From: Brachycybe producta
Lineage: Eukaryota > Arthropoda > Diplopoda > Playtdesmida > Andrognathidae
Assembly: GCA_036925085.1 (NCBI GenBank)
Contig: JAUPFP010000005.1
Coordinates: forward strand, 272,501 to 336,500
Length of the DNA: 64,000 nucleotides
Direction of reading: 5' to 3'
Shown one piece after another: positions 1 to 11,100 of this stretch (the first letter of the stretch is position 1; each line of letters starts with the position of its first letter). The position numbers were made by a program, and so were the translations under genes. The notes under the pieces are model-generated. The model made no database searches and was not told the DNA's origin. It was given only the letters and a program-made list of their open reading frames with translations.

Positions 1-238
1 AAATTAATTATTTTAAAATTTAATTGTAACTGTTAATTGAAATATTTATGCCCATTAATACTAATCAGAAAGCTATTTATCTTGCACTTTAAGAACATAA
101 TAAATGTAAAGAAGTTTTTTTATTTCTCTGGAGAAAACCTATTCCTTATTGCAGAATGAGCGTAAGTCCAGTTCGAAAACAGGCTTTCCAGCATTGCTAT
201 GAATGCTGGAATCCTGAGTACTTACTTTTTCTGTTAGC

Positions 239-313
239 TCACTCTTTTAATCAAGTTTGTTTTCATTTAACTTGATTCAAGTTAAATAAAAACAAACTTG
301 ATACAATGAGTGG
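239..313. repeat. Imperfect palindrome (75 bp)
   Basis: Arms of about 35 bp around 239-274 and 279-313 are near reverse complements: ATCAAGTTTGTTTT pairs with AAAACAAACTTGAT, with a 4-base centre. It could be a small foldback element. Outside it, 1-590 is AT-rich intron with no gene I recognise. Confidence 0.75.
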
Positions 314-599
314 GGTTTAATAGTTTATAGGCGTTAAAATTTGTGATTTTAGAATAGTTTTTATGTTTTATACATTTTATACAGGTTGTATACGTTTTAT
401 ACAGTATAATACGTCACATATTATACATCAACATATAAAACATTACTTTTGTGACATTTACCCATCCCTGGTCAGAAATTTAACAGCCCCAAAATTTTTT
501 GAGTTTATTTTCATGCATAAAATTCTCTGCAAGAGAATGGTCACCCCTACTTAAATATAATGCCCTATGCGCTTTGCGGAGATTTTTCGAATTTTGATA

Positions 600-975
600 T
601 GTAGCCTCTTATAGGCTACATCACAATTACTCTCACCAAATTATTTCTGCAAAATTTGCTAGCATCGTTTTTCTATTGAGCAGGCAGACCCAATGTTAAA
701 GAAGAAACGTTAGTTTTTAAAGTACACAGTTGCGGCAATATGTTTATTTTTCATATTTAACGTTGTCCATATTAAGTTTTGAAAGTGCATTGTACACCTT
801 AAATATATGCTGATCAAGTGATATAATGATAAAAAATTGGTAATTGTGGTTCTATTTTTAAAAACTGTTTCAAAATTGTGAATTTCTAACTCTTACGTTT
901 AAATCCATTAAGTACACACTCCTAAGCAAAAAAAAATCCATTAAAATGCATGTAATTATCTAATAATAATTTTAA
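600..975 (+). repeat. Single arm of foldback family seen at 39985-41510
   Basis: The sequence from TAGGCTACATC through ATCGTTTTTCTATTGAG, ACCCAATGTTAAAGAA and AAGTGATATAATGA matches the left arm of the palindromic element at 39985-40345 in the same orientation. Only one arm is present here. Confidence 0.7.
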
Positions 976-984
976 AAAACAACA

Positions 985-1885
985 ATCCATTTTCTTACAA
1001 GATTGTATTGATAGATGGGCTCCACTTAAAGAAGTGGGGCTGGTGAAAAGTAGACTTCCTATTGGAATTAAACAATTGTATAGGACAAAGACTAAGGCTT
1101 GGATGAAGTAGAAATTAGATAGACAACAATCTAATTTGGAATTGTATAAAGTTCTGGTAATTAATTGTAATTACCAGTTATCTCCATTTCGAATAAGTGA
1201 GGAAAGGTAAGCTGTTCAAAGTGGATGTTCCAGGAAGTTTTATCGCTTTGTCAAATCTAGAATACAGTCTAACAAGTCAACTATGCCACTGAAAGATGAT
1301 GTCGTCCTACATTTTGATGAGGAGACAAAGGCTAATATTTTTTGTAAGAAATTTTGTTCTGTCTTTCTGCAAGCCAATTCTCAAATGGATAGTCAACAAG
1401 TATCTAGTTATATCAATTTGGGACTTATGGACAGTATTTCTGAGTCAAAGGTTTTATTTTATTTGACAAAAATTAAAGATTCAGCCACAGAAGGTCCTGA
1501 TGGGCTCCCTGCCTCCCTGCCTTACATCTGCAGGTAATTATCGACCCATATATCTGACCTGTCCGCTGCAAAGTTATGGAAAGGTTATTGGGTGAATATG
1601 TTCGGGATGGACAGGGTGTGTGACAGTTTGTTTGGATTTCTACCAGGATGTTCTACATGTATGCAGTTAATAGAATGCCTTGAATTATATACTCACTGTA
1701 TTGCCACTAATAAAAATTTGAATATCATTTATCTAGATTTTGCAAAAGCTTTTGACAAAGTTCATCAGAATAAGCTGATAATAAAATTATATTCTTGTGG
1801 ATTTGATCTGTGCCATAACAAATGGTTGTCAGCCTTTTTAGTCCAGTGGCTTGGTGGAAATGTTAGTCATTCTCTATATTGAAAA
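985..1885 (+). pseudogene. Non-LTR retrotransposon fragment (endonuclease-RT linker and RT fingers)
   Basis: A decayed LINE ORF2 piece. The RT motif IIYLDFAKAFDKVH lies at 1723-1764, preceded by GFLPGCSTCMQLIECLE, the usual LINE RT segment. The upstream stretch from about 1000 reads in broken frames as the linker between endonuclease and RT. Stops and a frame change near 1540-1590 break it. The YADD box and 3' end are missing. CR1/Jockey-like by appearance. Confidence 0.8.
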
Positions 1886-1927
1886 ACTTTATTGTTGAGA
1901 AGGACCAACTGTCTTTTATCAAGGTTC

Positions 1928-2112
1928 ATGAGATCAATGAAGATCTATAAAAATTAAAGAATCAACTTGACTTTACTAGTAATTATGAATTTTATTGACA
2001 TTAATATTCTTTTACGATTATGAGATAAATGAAGATCTATAAAAATTAAAGAATCAACTTGACTTTACTAGTAATTATGAATTTTATTGACATTAATATT
2101 CTTTTACGATTA
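1928..2112. repeat. Two-copy tandem repeat, period about 92 bp
   Basis: The block starting AATGAAGATCTATAAAAATT at 1936 recurs almost unchanged at 2028, through TTCTTTTACGATTATG. This is a recent local duplication just downstream of the LINE fragment. From 2115 to 3727 I see only AT-rich intron with no gene. Confidence 0.9.
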
Positions 2113-3727
2113 TGCAATAGTAAATATAATAAAGTTTGGATAGAAAATAAAATGACATGTTATATTAACCCTTTTTGGATTGAACTAATACATAAGTGAC
2201 ACATCTACCCTATTTTCTTATTTAATTGTTGTAAAGAACTAAGATAGGCCAAATCAGCCTTGCATTTTTAGAAGAAAAACAAATGAAACATTGAAATAAC
2301 TGATATAAAAACCTTCATTTTTGTAGACCCTTTCAACAGGAGTTTTGACACCTTTAAAGCCTAGAAATTCTAGTTTTTTCTGAGGTAGTCTTCACACAAA
2401 GGACCTACAATCAAAAGACCAATAATCAGTGATTATGGTACCTCATCTATCTAGAGACAAAAGACCTAGGATTTGCAAGATTGTGGTTACTTAAGTAGTT
2501 TGTAGCTTATGATATCCAGCAGGGCTGTAGACCAAGCTTTTTCCATGTCCTTCCAGGATCCAAGATTCTCTTGAGAGGTTGCTGGTGCTGATCCACCTAT
2601 GCTGTATTCTGAATGCTTTTTTTTACCAAAACGTTGGTCTTTTTATACAAATTCTCTCTCATAGAGAATCATTGGAGTCCTGTGATTGGTTGATTTGCTT
2701 TAATTAAGCAAATCTTATTTGCATAAAATCTAGACAATGTTTTTTACATAAAAGGTTTAAAGTAGGGAATTTATAGTTATGAGAAACTATTTAAGTTGTT
2801 GTCTTAAATATAGTTTTCCATGTGGATGAGGAGGGGTGAGGATAATTTTAGTTTTTTTATGAATTCTCATGCCCTTTTATGACCCTAGCTGTAAAGGTTT
2901 TCTTGGTAAAATTATTATACTTACATAACTTATAGTTTAACTTTTAATGTTTTCTGACATACTTGTAATGCCATCTGTTTAGGGCAAATGATATGAGTTT
3001 TGGAAATGGTTATAACTAAGGGTACACTACTAGAACAAAATATTGGGAAAGTTTATATTTAGACAGAAAAGAAAGCGTAAAAATATATAAAGGAAATAAG
3101 CCTAAACACATTGATACAATAAAAGGAGCACATGAATAAATAATTATACAATTAATAGTACTTTAAAATCTTATACAACAACTTGAATATCACAATAAAA
3201 AGGCGCCATTTTTAAGACATATGTGTATATCAATGAGTAATATAAAATGCACTTGAAGTGTGAGGGGGAGGGGTTCTGTTTCTTAAAAGCTTTTTGGAAA
3301 GGGGACACTTATCAGTAGACAAAATGAACCAAAGGGGGAGGGGGAGGTCTGGATGTTTAAATTTTAGTGGTCTACAGGAGGTGTAGGCCTAAGTCTCAGA
3401 TAGGCCTATCTACAGTTGCTTATGTGAGATTGCTATTGATTGATTGAGTGCTATTGATGTGAGACAGCAAGGAAAGGGCTTTAGATATTTCTTAGTTGTT
3501 AGGCCTACATTTCCTGCTGATTTGAAAAGGGAGGGGAGTACACTATTTTAAGACTATACATGGGTAAAATCTAAATGAAGCCTTCTTGGATGGGAGGGGT
3601 GCAACATATAGTTGACTTTGAGAAAAAAAAGCTGTTCATTTATTTATTTAAATTTATGTAAATTCTGACATGTTTCAAGGTTTGGACAGCGTTAGATCAG
3701 ACAGACAGCCACACACATGCACACAGA

Positions 3728-4533
3728 TGTGACACCCTGTAGAAATATAAGGTGAAACACTCCACACCCCTTGGTGCACAGATGTTCAGACTTGGGTGGC
3801 CCGAATTCCAGAGAATTCGTGGAACCAAGTCCGACTGTGAGAAAATTGGGAATAAGTCCCAAAAATATTTCTCCTTATGATTTAGTATCCCCGGCCCAGG
3901 GCAATGATTGGCCCAGTTGGTCAATCATTAATCCCTGAGGTGACAGTTGCCCCTCCCAGGAGGCTGGACAAGTGAGCTTGAGACTTGAGTGTGAGGACAG
4001 TCAGAGTCTAGAGTTGAAACAAGTAAGTCTTGCTTTACGGCAGAGTTCAAGACTTAAAGAAGAGAAGTAAACTCTAAAAAGAAGAGAGTTTGATATAAAG
4101 AACTGTACACATCCTTGTTATGTTGATTATAGTGATTGAAGTAAAAGAGTATATTCTATTCAACCTAAAAGGTCCTGTGTGTAGAATTGATTGGGTTTCT
4201 GTACTCCTACCAATAGAGGGGTATCCAGCAGAAGGCACTCAGACACAGCCTGAGCCCCTCTGCCTGGAGCATCCAGCAACTCAACGAAAAGGACTAGTGA
4301 CTTTGGCATCGTCACGCCCTATATCCAAAAATCCCTAGGAAAGACGGTCTTTTTGTGGGCCGTACCGGGCAACGCAAGTAAATGTCGTGCCCAGTGAAAT
4401 CAACCCCCAGAGGTACAACAGAGGCTGGCCCGCAGCAGTCGACAACAGAGTCGACCCCGGCACCACCGATTCAGAGGGAACAACGGCAACGAAGTTCAAG
4501 AAACGGCGACGCCAAAGGGCCAGTATTGTCACA
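3728..4533 (+). mobile_element. Solo LTR, family 2
   Basis: 806 bp bounded by TGTGACACC and TTGTCACA, flanked by direct repeats CAGA (3724-3727 and 4534-4537). A second copy lies inverted at 18780-19695. The last 152 bp carry a reading frame starting MSCPVKSTPRG that is also conserved in the other copy, so the gag-like coding sequence begins inside the LTR. The 4-bp duplication fits Gypsy-type integration. Confidence 0.88.
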
Positions 4534-4542
4534 CAGACCTGG

Positions 4543-4543
<1 letters not shown>

Positions 4544-4611
<68 letters not shown>

Positions 4612-4634
4612 ATAATAATTATTATTATTATTAT
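4544..4634. repeat. (TA)n then (AAT)n/(ATT)n microsatellite
   Basis: About 31 TA units from 4546 to 4608 run into AATAATAATT and ATTATTATT. It could extrude as a hairpin. The repetitive YIYI frames across it are not genes. Confidence 0.97.
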
Positions 4635-4907
4635 CCACAATAGTAGATAATGCTTGGTTCTTTGTGTGGAATCATTTTTAAGAACTTTAATAAAAGTTAC
4701 TTTTTAATTATAAACTGGACAATTAAATAAAACACTAGTTATAATTTAAGCAAAATCTTTATAGTTTGTAATGGATCGTTTGCAATTTTCAGTTTCAAAT
4801 TACTGCCAACAAATTAAAATTTTGCAAATTGAAATTGCCATAGGAAGTAGGCCTATTTTGAAATGTTGTGGAATTTTTTACATTCTTCCACTTCACAGTT
4901 TTGATTT

Positions 4908-5155
4908 TCTTAAATAAATCAAATGATTTTCTTAAATAAATCAAATGATTTTCTTATATAAATCAAATGATTTTCTTAAATAAATCAAATGATTTTCTTA
5001 AATAAATCAAATGATTTTCTTAAATAAATCAAATGATTTCCTTAAATAAATCAAATGATTTCCTTAAATAAATCAAATGATTTCCTTAAATAAATCAAAT
5101 GATTTTCTTAAATAAATCAAATGATTTCCTTAAATAAATCAAATGATTTTTTTAA
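4908..5155. repeat. 22-bp minisatellite, about 11 copies
   Basis: The unit is AAATGATTTTCTTAAATAAATC. Copies differ mainly at one position (TTTTCTT versus TTTCCTT), with the C variant clustered in the second half. From 5156 to 5700 I recognise nothing. Confidence 0.95.
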
Positions 5156-5699
5156 AACAATCATGTTTATTTAAACATTTAAATTATACGATAAAAATCA
5201 ACAGTTCCAAACATTTTTGTCGATGTTTATAAAATAAATACAAGGCCCGTAGTAGTCCTTTCTTTCGTTAATACACTGTTTTTGAAGATTTGCTTGAAGA
5301 AGTATCCGCAAGTATCGAGTGCAACCGTTTTCGAACTGAAAAGGTTGCAAAGTTAGTATTTATGTTGAGAATGTTAAGTTAAAAGCGGTTGAAACTTTTA
5401 TTATTTTAAAATTTGAATGTATTAACATTTTTTCTTATTTTCCAATTATTTACTAACAACTTAATAAGTAACAATGTAGGCCTAATTATTACTCATTTTT
5501 TGAAAAATATCCAATTTTTTAGTTTAAAAAAAATCAACCACCCTGCTTGACTTGCTTGGTTGTATTGAATACTTAGTATTCTGTCACTACTCGCAAGGTT
5601 ATAAGCAAAATCGTTGCGGTTTTATATTGCAATGCATCTGTAATGATGTCTTTCTTTAATTTCTTACACCTTGTACATACATGGGTTAAAGAAATAAAA

Positions 5700-7675
5700 A
5701 TTAAATAATAATAATAATAATAATTAATAATAATTTTTATTTGTCACTAAGGTGAAATTACAAATTCACAACTAACAAGTAACAAAATGTCAATCAATAC
5801 ATCACAAGAAATTAAATAATACAAAAAAATCAACAAAAAAAAAAAAAAATTAATTCAATAAAATTCAATGACATCAATAAAATACATCAGCCTGGCGAAA
5901 ATCACTCAGTTGTAAAACCTTAATGTTTTCTTTAAAACTATAAAAAGACGAACTGTTAACCACATTATCTGGTAAGACATTCCACAATGGTATAACTCTA
6001 TTCAAAAAATAGTGTTTTCTACGATTTAATTTTTGCGGCCTCAAAGCTATCCTCAAATTATGACTGCGTGTAATTGTCGACGAGAATTTAATGCATGCCA
6101 GAAAATCTTCAGAACAATAAACCAAACCACATAAAATTTTATAAAAAGATATAACGATGCTTGTATTCTACGCACTCTTAATGAGTGTAGTTGTAATAGT
6201 AATAAACGGTCACAGTAAGATTTATTCTCCATACCTGGCAGCAACTTTGTAAACTTTTTCTGAACCCGTTCAATTAAAATGGAGTCCCGTAAAAACATTG
6301 GCGACCAAAGAGGAACAGCATATTCAAGACTCGGACGGACAAACGTAACATAAGCCTTAATCAATACCCTGATTGGACTATTTACAAATATACATCTAAT
6401 AACCCACAATTTCTTGAGAGCTTTATTAGAGATAGATTGGCAATGGCTACTAAATGAAAGTTAAGCATCTGTCAACACACCTAAATCTTTAACCTCAGAC
6501 ACCCTTTTAATCTTAGTATGCCCAATAAAATATTCTCCATCCAGGGTTTTAGTCCCAACACCCAAGACAGAACATTTCCTTACATTCAGCTCCATTCCAT
6601 TAATAGATAACCATTCAAAAACATGTGTTAGTGTCATTCGCAGATTAATTGGATTAGAGCTAAAACATTTCAAATCATCTGCAAATAAATAAATTTTAGT
6701 ATCACCAATTCCCCTTGGGACATCATTCATAAAACAACCAAACAATATGGGTCCCAAAACGCTTCCCTGGGGTACTCCCCTATTCGTTTGTACCCATTGT
6801 GATACACTAGTCCTGATTCTTACTCTTTGCTCTCTATTAATCAAAAATGCAGATACCCAGCTTAACAATAAATTATCAAAACCCAATGCAGACAGTTTAT
6901 AAAGTAACCGGTCATGAGGAACCCTATCAAAAGCTTTAGTTAGATCTAAAAATAAAACATCCATAAATATCCTTAATCTATTATCTTCGAATAAGTCTCT
7001 AAACATTCAGTTAATTGCATTGTTGTAGATCTACCTGGTAAAAAGCCGAATTGCCTTTCATAAACCATACCCGTCTGCACCATATGTTCAATAATAAAAT
7101 TACCTATAATTCTTTCCATAATTTTACAACATATACAGGTAATTGAAATAGGACAATAATTACTAGGATCAGTTGGGACGCCAGACTTATATATCGGGAT
7201 AATCTCTGCATTTTTCCAAATAGCTGGTAAAATACCCTTTAATAGTTTGAATTATAAACTGCTTCTACAGTGAACATGTCTAAAAGACCCAAATTTACAT
7301 ACCCCTCCTGTCTATTCATAATATGTCCTGTAAAATTCTGAGTAAAAGATTTTTTGAACTGATTGGATAAAATAACCGCTATATCCCCATCATCAGTACA
7401 AATACCTCCATTATCTTTTAAGGCTGCAATTCCAATTCTGGATTTTAGTCTTTTTTTAGCAAACTTATAGAAGAGCCTTTGTGACCCACTTTCTACTACC
7501 TCCAACTCTTCCTTTGATAAAAATAATTTTGTTTGATAATCACATTGATTAGCAGTTTTCTTATATAACAATAAATCTTCTTCCTCATTAGTATTTTTCC
7601 ATTTTTGCCATAACAGTAACTTTTTCTTAAACAAAGAGTTCAGGTGAATTATACTAAATCCATTTATGAACATGA
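5700..7675 (-). pseudogene. Non-LTR retrotransposon, 5'-truncated, with (TTA)n tail
   Basis: The - strand reads from 7675 to 5700. RT motifs are VLFLDLTKAFDRVPHDRL near 6930, [14 protein letters not shown] near 6760 and YLFADDLKCF near 6690. The C-terminal part (RVQKKFTKLLPG, RKHYFLNRVIPLWNVLP) follows at 6300-5950. The frame breaks near 7240, 7010, 6460 and 6060. The endonuclease is missing. The element ends in a TTA microsatellite at about 5705-5730, a LINE tail. CR1/Jockey-like. Confidence 0.88.
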
Positions 7676-7679
7676 GCCA

Positions 7680-7983
7680 AATAAAAATTGACTTTATTAT
7701 TAGTATTTTAAATTGAAATACTGAATCAATATTTTGTCAATAGTTTATATATTTTATTTAAGTATTAACTCAATATTTTCAGATTATTAAGTGAATAAAT
7801 TTAATTCGACATATTGTAAGTTTGCCCTTCACCAGGGCTCTGTAGAACACATTTATTATTTAAATGTACTTAAATTATTAGGTGTGTACTAGGTACTGTA
7901 TTAGGTACATGTATGATTGATCTTTCGAATGTGATTGGAGGTTGTTGCAAACTTTTAAAATAAATTTCTAATTTATATTTAAG
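7680..7983. other. TRIM37: Intron end before TRIM37 exon
   Basis: AT-rich sequence with no gene or repeat I can identify. It ends in the acceptor at 7982-7983. Confidence 0.6.
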
Positions 7984-8103
7984 AGCATCTCTTCACATTC
8001 ATGAACTTGTGAATTGCCGATGGGTGGAAGAAGTTACGTTGCAGTTGGATACCTTACAGTTGGTTGGAGCATCAAATAAAAATGAAGATCTCAGCAAAGA
8101 CAG
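7984..8103 (+). CDS. TRIM37: TRIM37 exon: RING-to-B-box linker
   Basis: The acceptor is TTTAAG|AGCATC and the exon enters in the last base of a codon, so the previous exon (not in the window) must end in phase 2. The frame reads [21 protein letters not shown], trimmed here to its core, which is the TRIM37 segment just after the RING. It ends AAAGACAG and is followed by GCAAGT, a GC donor. The split codon AG|A (Arg) is completed by the exon at 16538. Confidence 0.93.
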
Positions 8104-11100
8104 GCAAGTTAGATGCAGAAAGAATGTTTGTATAATTTATTTTACTCAAAAATTTCAGTTTTTTTGTCATAATTAGCTGGCAAACAGCAAAATGTTTTTT
8201 CTTAGCATTTTAGTTTCATTATGCAGAGAACACACACACACACATAAATTGTGTTCTGAAAATCTCTCCAGAAAATAAAAATAATATTCTTGTCTGTTGT
8301 TAACCTTGGTGAAAGGGTTGGAAAAAGGGTTGACATTATTTGTTTTTAGAAACTGATAATGCCAGCCCCTTCTTTCCAACTTAAAAATGACCATTGACAC
8401 ATCCCTTGTTCCCCTCACTTCATTAAAAAGTGAGGAGTTAATTTTATTAGTTTGTTTGAACTGCTGTAATTGGTCAGAATATTGACAAATGATTCTGTCC
8501 TAGGAAAATGTTGAGCCAATCTCAACTTTTTTATTAACAGAAAATCGGCCAGAATGTGAAATTCTTTCGAAAAATTTTTTCTGGCCTCAGCCTTGACTAA
8601 TTTCCAGTTTGTGTCTTTTGTCTATTTCCCTTCATTGAAAATGTGTTCATAAAATAGTGCTAGTAATAATTAATTTGCTACCACTGTAAAAAAAATTTCA
8701 TCATGACTACTTTTTTATTTCTGGTGAAATATTCTTCAAGCATATCAAATTGTGCAACAAATGCAGCCTATAGTCTTAAGTTTTTGGCATTAAGTATAAG
8801 CGATTTGAAAACATTTTGTTGCTGTTGTGCCTAAGGTAAGGTATTGTAGAGTAAAGTGGGAGAAATGTATAAGTTTGTTTTCTGAAAATCTCACCCAGAA
8901 AAGAAAAAGAAAACTAATATATTTTGTTTTTACTATGGTGGCCACTGGCCACACTTGTGAACATAAATCAATATTGGTAAAACTGGCAGTAGTATAGGAA
9001 AATGCATTTATGGGCCACTCTCCCATAGACTACTATATAGCACTCCTTTTCAGTACCACATTCCATTGTGTTTTTCCACACCACATTTCAATGTTGCCTC
9101 TCAAGCATATAGCAGCCAAGGCCAATTCATTGTATAGTAGTACAGTGTTAAATTGCTGTAGAAAGAAATTATTGTTCTGACCTATTTTGTTAATTCTCAT
9201 TGTTTCTAGTTTTAATTATGAGAAAGAAATAAAAATGTGACTGAATTATAATACTATATTGTTATTTTGTTTACACCACTTTCTCATTTTTTTTCATACC
9301 TCATAGATTTACTTCAAGCATTGCAGCCAATGTCAATTCATTGTATAGTAGTAGTGTTAAATTGCTGGAGAAAAAAATTGTTCTGATTTATTTTTTTAAT
9401 TCTCATTGTTTCTAGTTTTTAATTATAATGTGAAAGAAATAAAAAAATTCAACTGAACTATTGTTATTTTGTCTTCCTCATTCTTTCATACCTCATAGAA
9501 TCACTTCAAGCATGACCAGTTTTCATGCTTTCCAGCATGCATTTAAAAATACAAACAATTGTACCATTTAAATAATAAAGTGTTTATAGTAAAACAATAA
9601 AATGTTTTAAGCTTAGTGATTTCCTGCTTTACAGCTTACTTTTCCTGCTTATAATAAAACTTCAAATGATGATCATAGGACTACTTACTTATAGTAGATA
9701 TAATACATGTAAATGCCCCTTAATTCTATAGAAATACAATCACTGTAGTTTATTTTCCTTCATGCTTAGAATTAATTACTCATAAAAATACTAAAATGTT
9801 CTGAAATCAAATTATCCCGGAAATAAATTGAAATTATTGTACACCGATACGGATAGTTTCATCATGCACATTCAAACTAAAGATCTGTACCATGACATGC
9901 AGCATTACTAGTATCACGATTTCCTTTTCACTGTACGTTTTGTACTGGTCATGGTTCTTCTATTTCCAGATGTTTTGGTGGTTTTCCGATGCTTAGCTCT
10001 ACTTGTCATTGTCTTCAAAAATTCATGCCCAGCTTCCGTTCCATGCCTTTTTAAGGCACTTTTGAAAGATTTCCCCGCTTTAATATCGGATACGACGTTA
10101 GTTCCAGACTTTAACAACTGGTTACTCGCTGAGAGGGCTCCTTTTTTTCAAAAAAGGGATCACGAAACGATATAATGAAGAAAAAAATCTGTGTCCCCGC
10201 TGATATTGAGCTCCTACAAAGACGGGCAAAATGGATCCAATTTGTTTGATAATTATAACATGGATCAGTCGCTGATCCACAATAGTAAAGGCACCCTCAT
10301 TTGTGAAAAATGGAACATGGACGAAAATGAACTGTGGCTATCACTACGTCTCCACTGGTAAATAAAATTTTACATCCAAAGACATCGCTTATACGGACCT
10401 GAATACTATGTATACTATCATGTGATGCTCTTTTGTACTGTAGTTGAGTGTAGATTTTGGTAACTCATTCCATCAGAATCTTGAAGATGAATGGGCCTCA
10501 ATAAGGGTGAAAGTATATCCCTCACCGACGTTTACTCGATGCAGTCGATATACACGAATAAGGAATGAATATCACGCTGAATATCTGAAAGAAAGTCGGC
10601 CACCCTAATAATGGGAAGTTCCGACGTATTGCTAAGATAGTCCTCTTGAAACCCAAGCATTCTTTGTATTTTTTCGGAGAATTGAACACTTGAATTGGGC
10701 TGAACGGTAACTTCTACATGTGATGTTGTATTCCGATATTTGAACCAAGGATTCTTTTCCCTATTTAAGCTCGGATTTGCGATATTCTCCATTCGTGTTT
10801 TGCTTTCTAACAACTGCTGATGATAATCTTTTATATTTTGTAGATCTTGTTTTGACTTGGCTAAATTTTCTTTTTTTTTTTTCATCATACGAGGACTTTA
10901 AAATATTGTAATTAAATTCATTCGCTTCTTTTTGTAAATGAACCAGATTGATGAGTTTATCTCTGGCATCATTATCGTCGGTCTTCTTTTTTTGTTCATT
11001 CTGTAGTTTTTGTTGTAAGGCATATACTGAATTGTTTTGTCCTGTTTTCCATTTGATATGAGGCTTTTTTGATGTTGTAATTCTTGTTCGAGATTGTTTT

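Noticed and set aside
4335-4650. Frames rich in YIYIYI on both strands
   Set aside because: They are translations of the (TA)n microsatellite.
1-7983. RING exons of TRIM37
   Set aside because: I looked for a C-x2-C...C-P-x-C-like exon ending in phase 2 and found none; they are probably upstream of the window.
10207-10362. Short + strand frame ([25 protein letters not shown]) in the Polinton
   Set aside because: It overlaps the decayed end of the capsid-type gene on the - strand, and I recognise no homologue.
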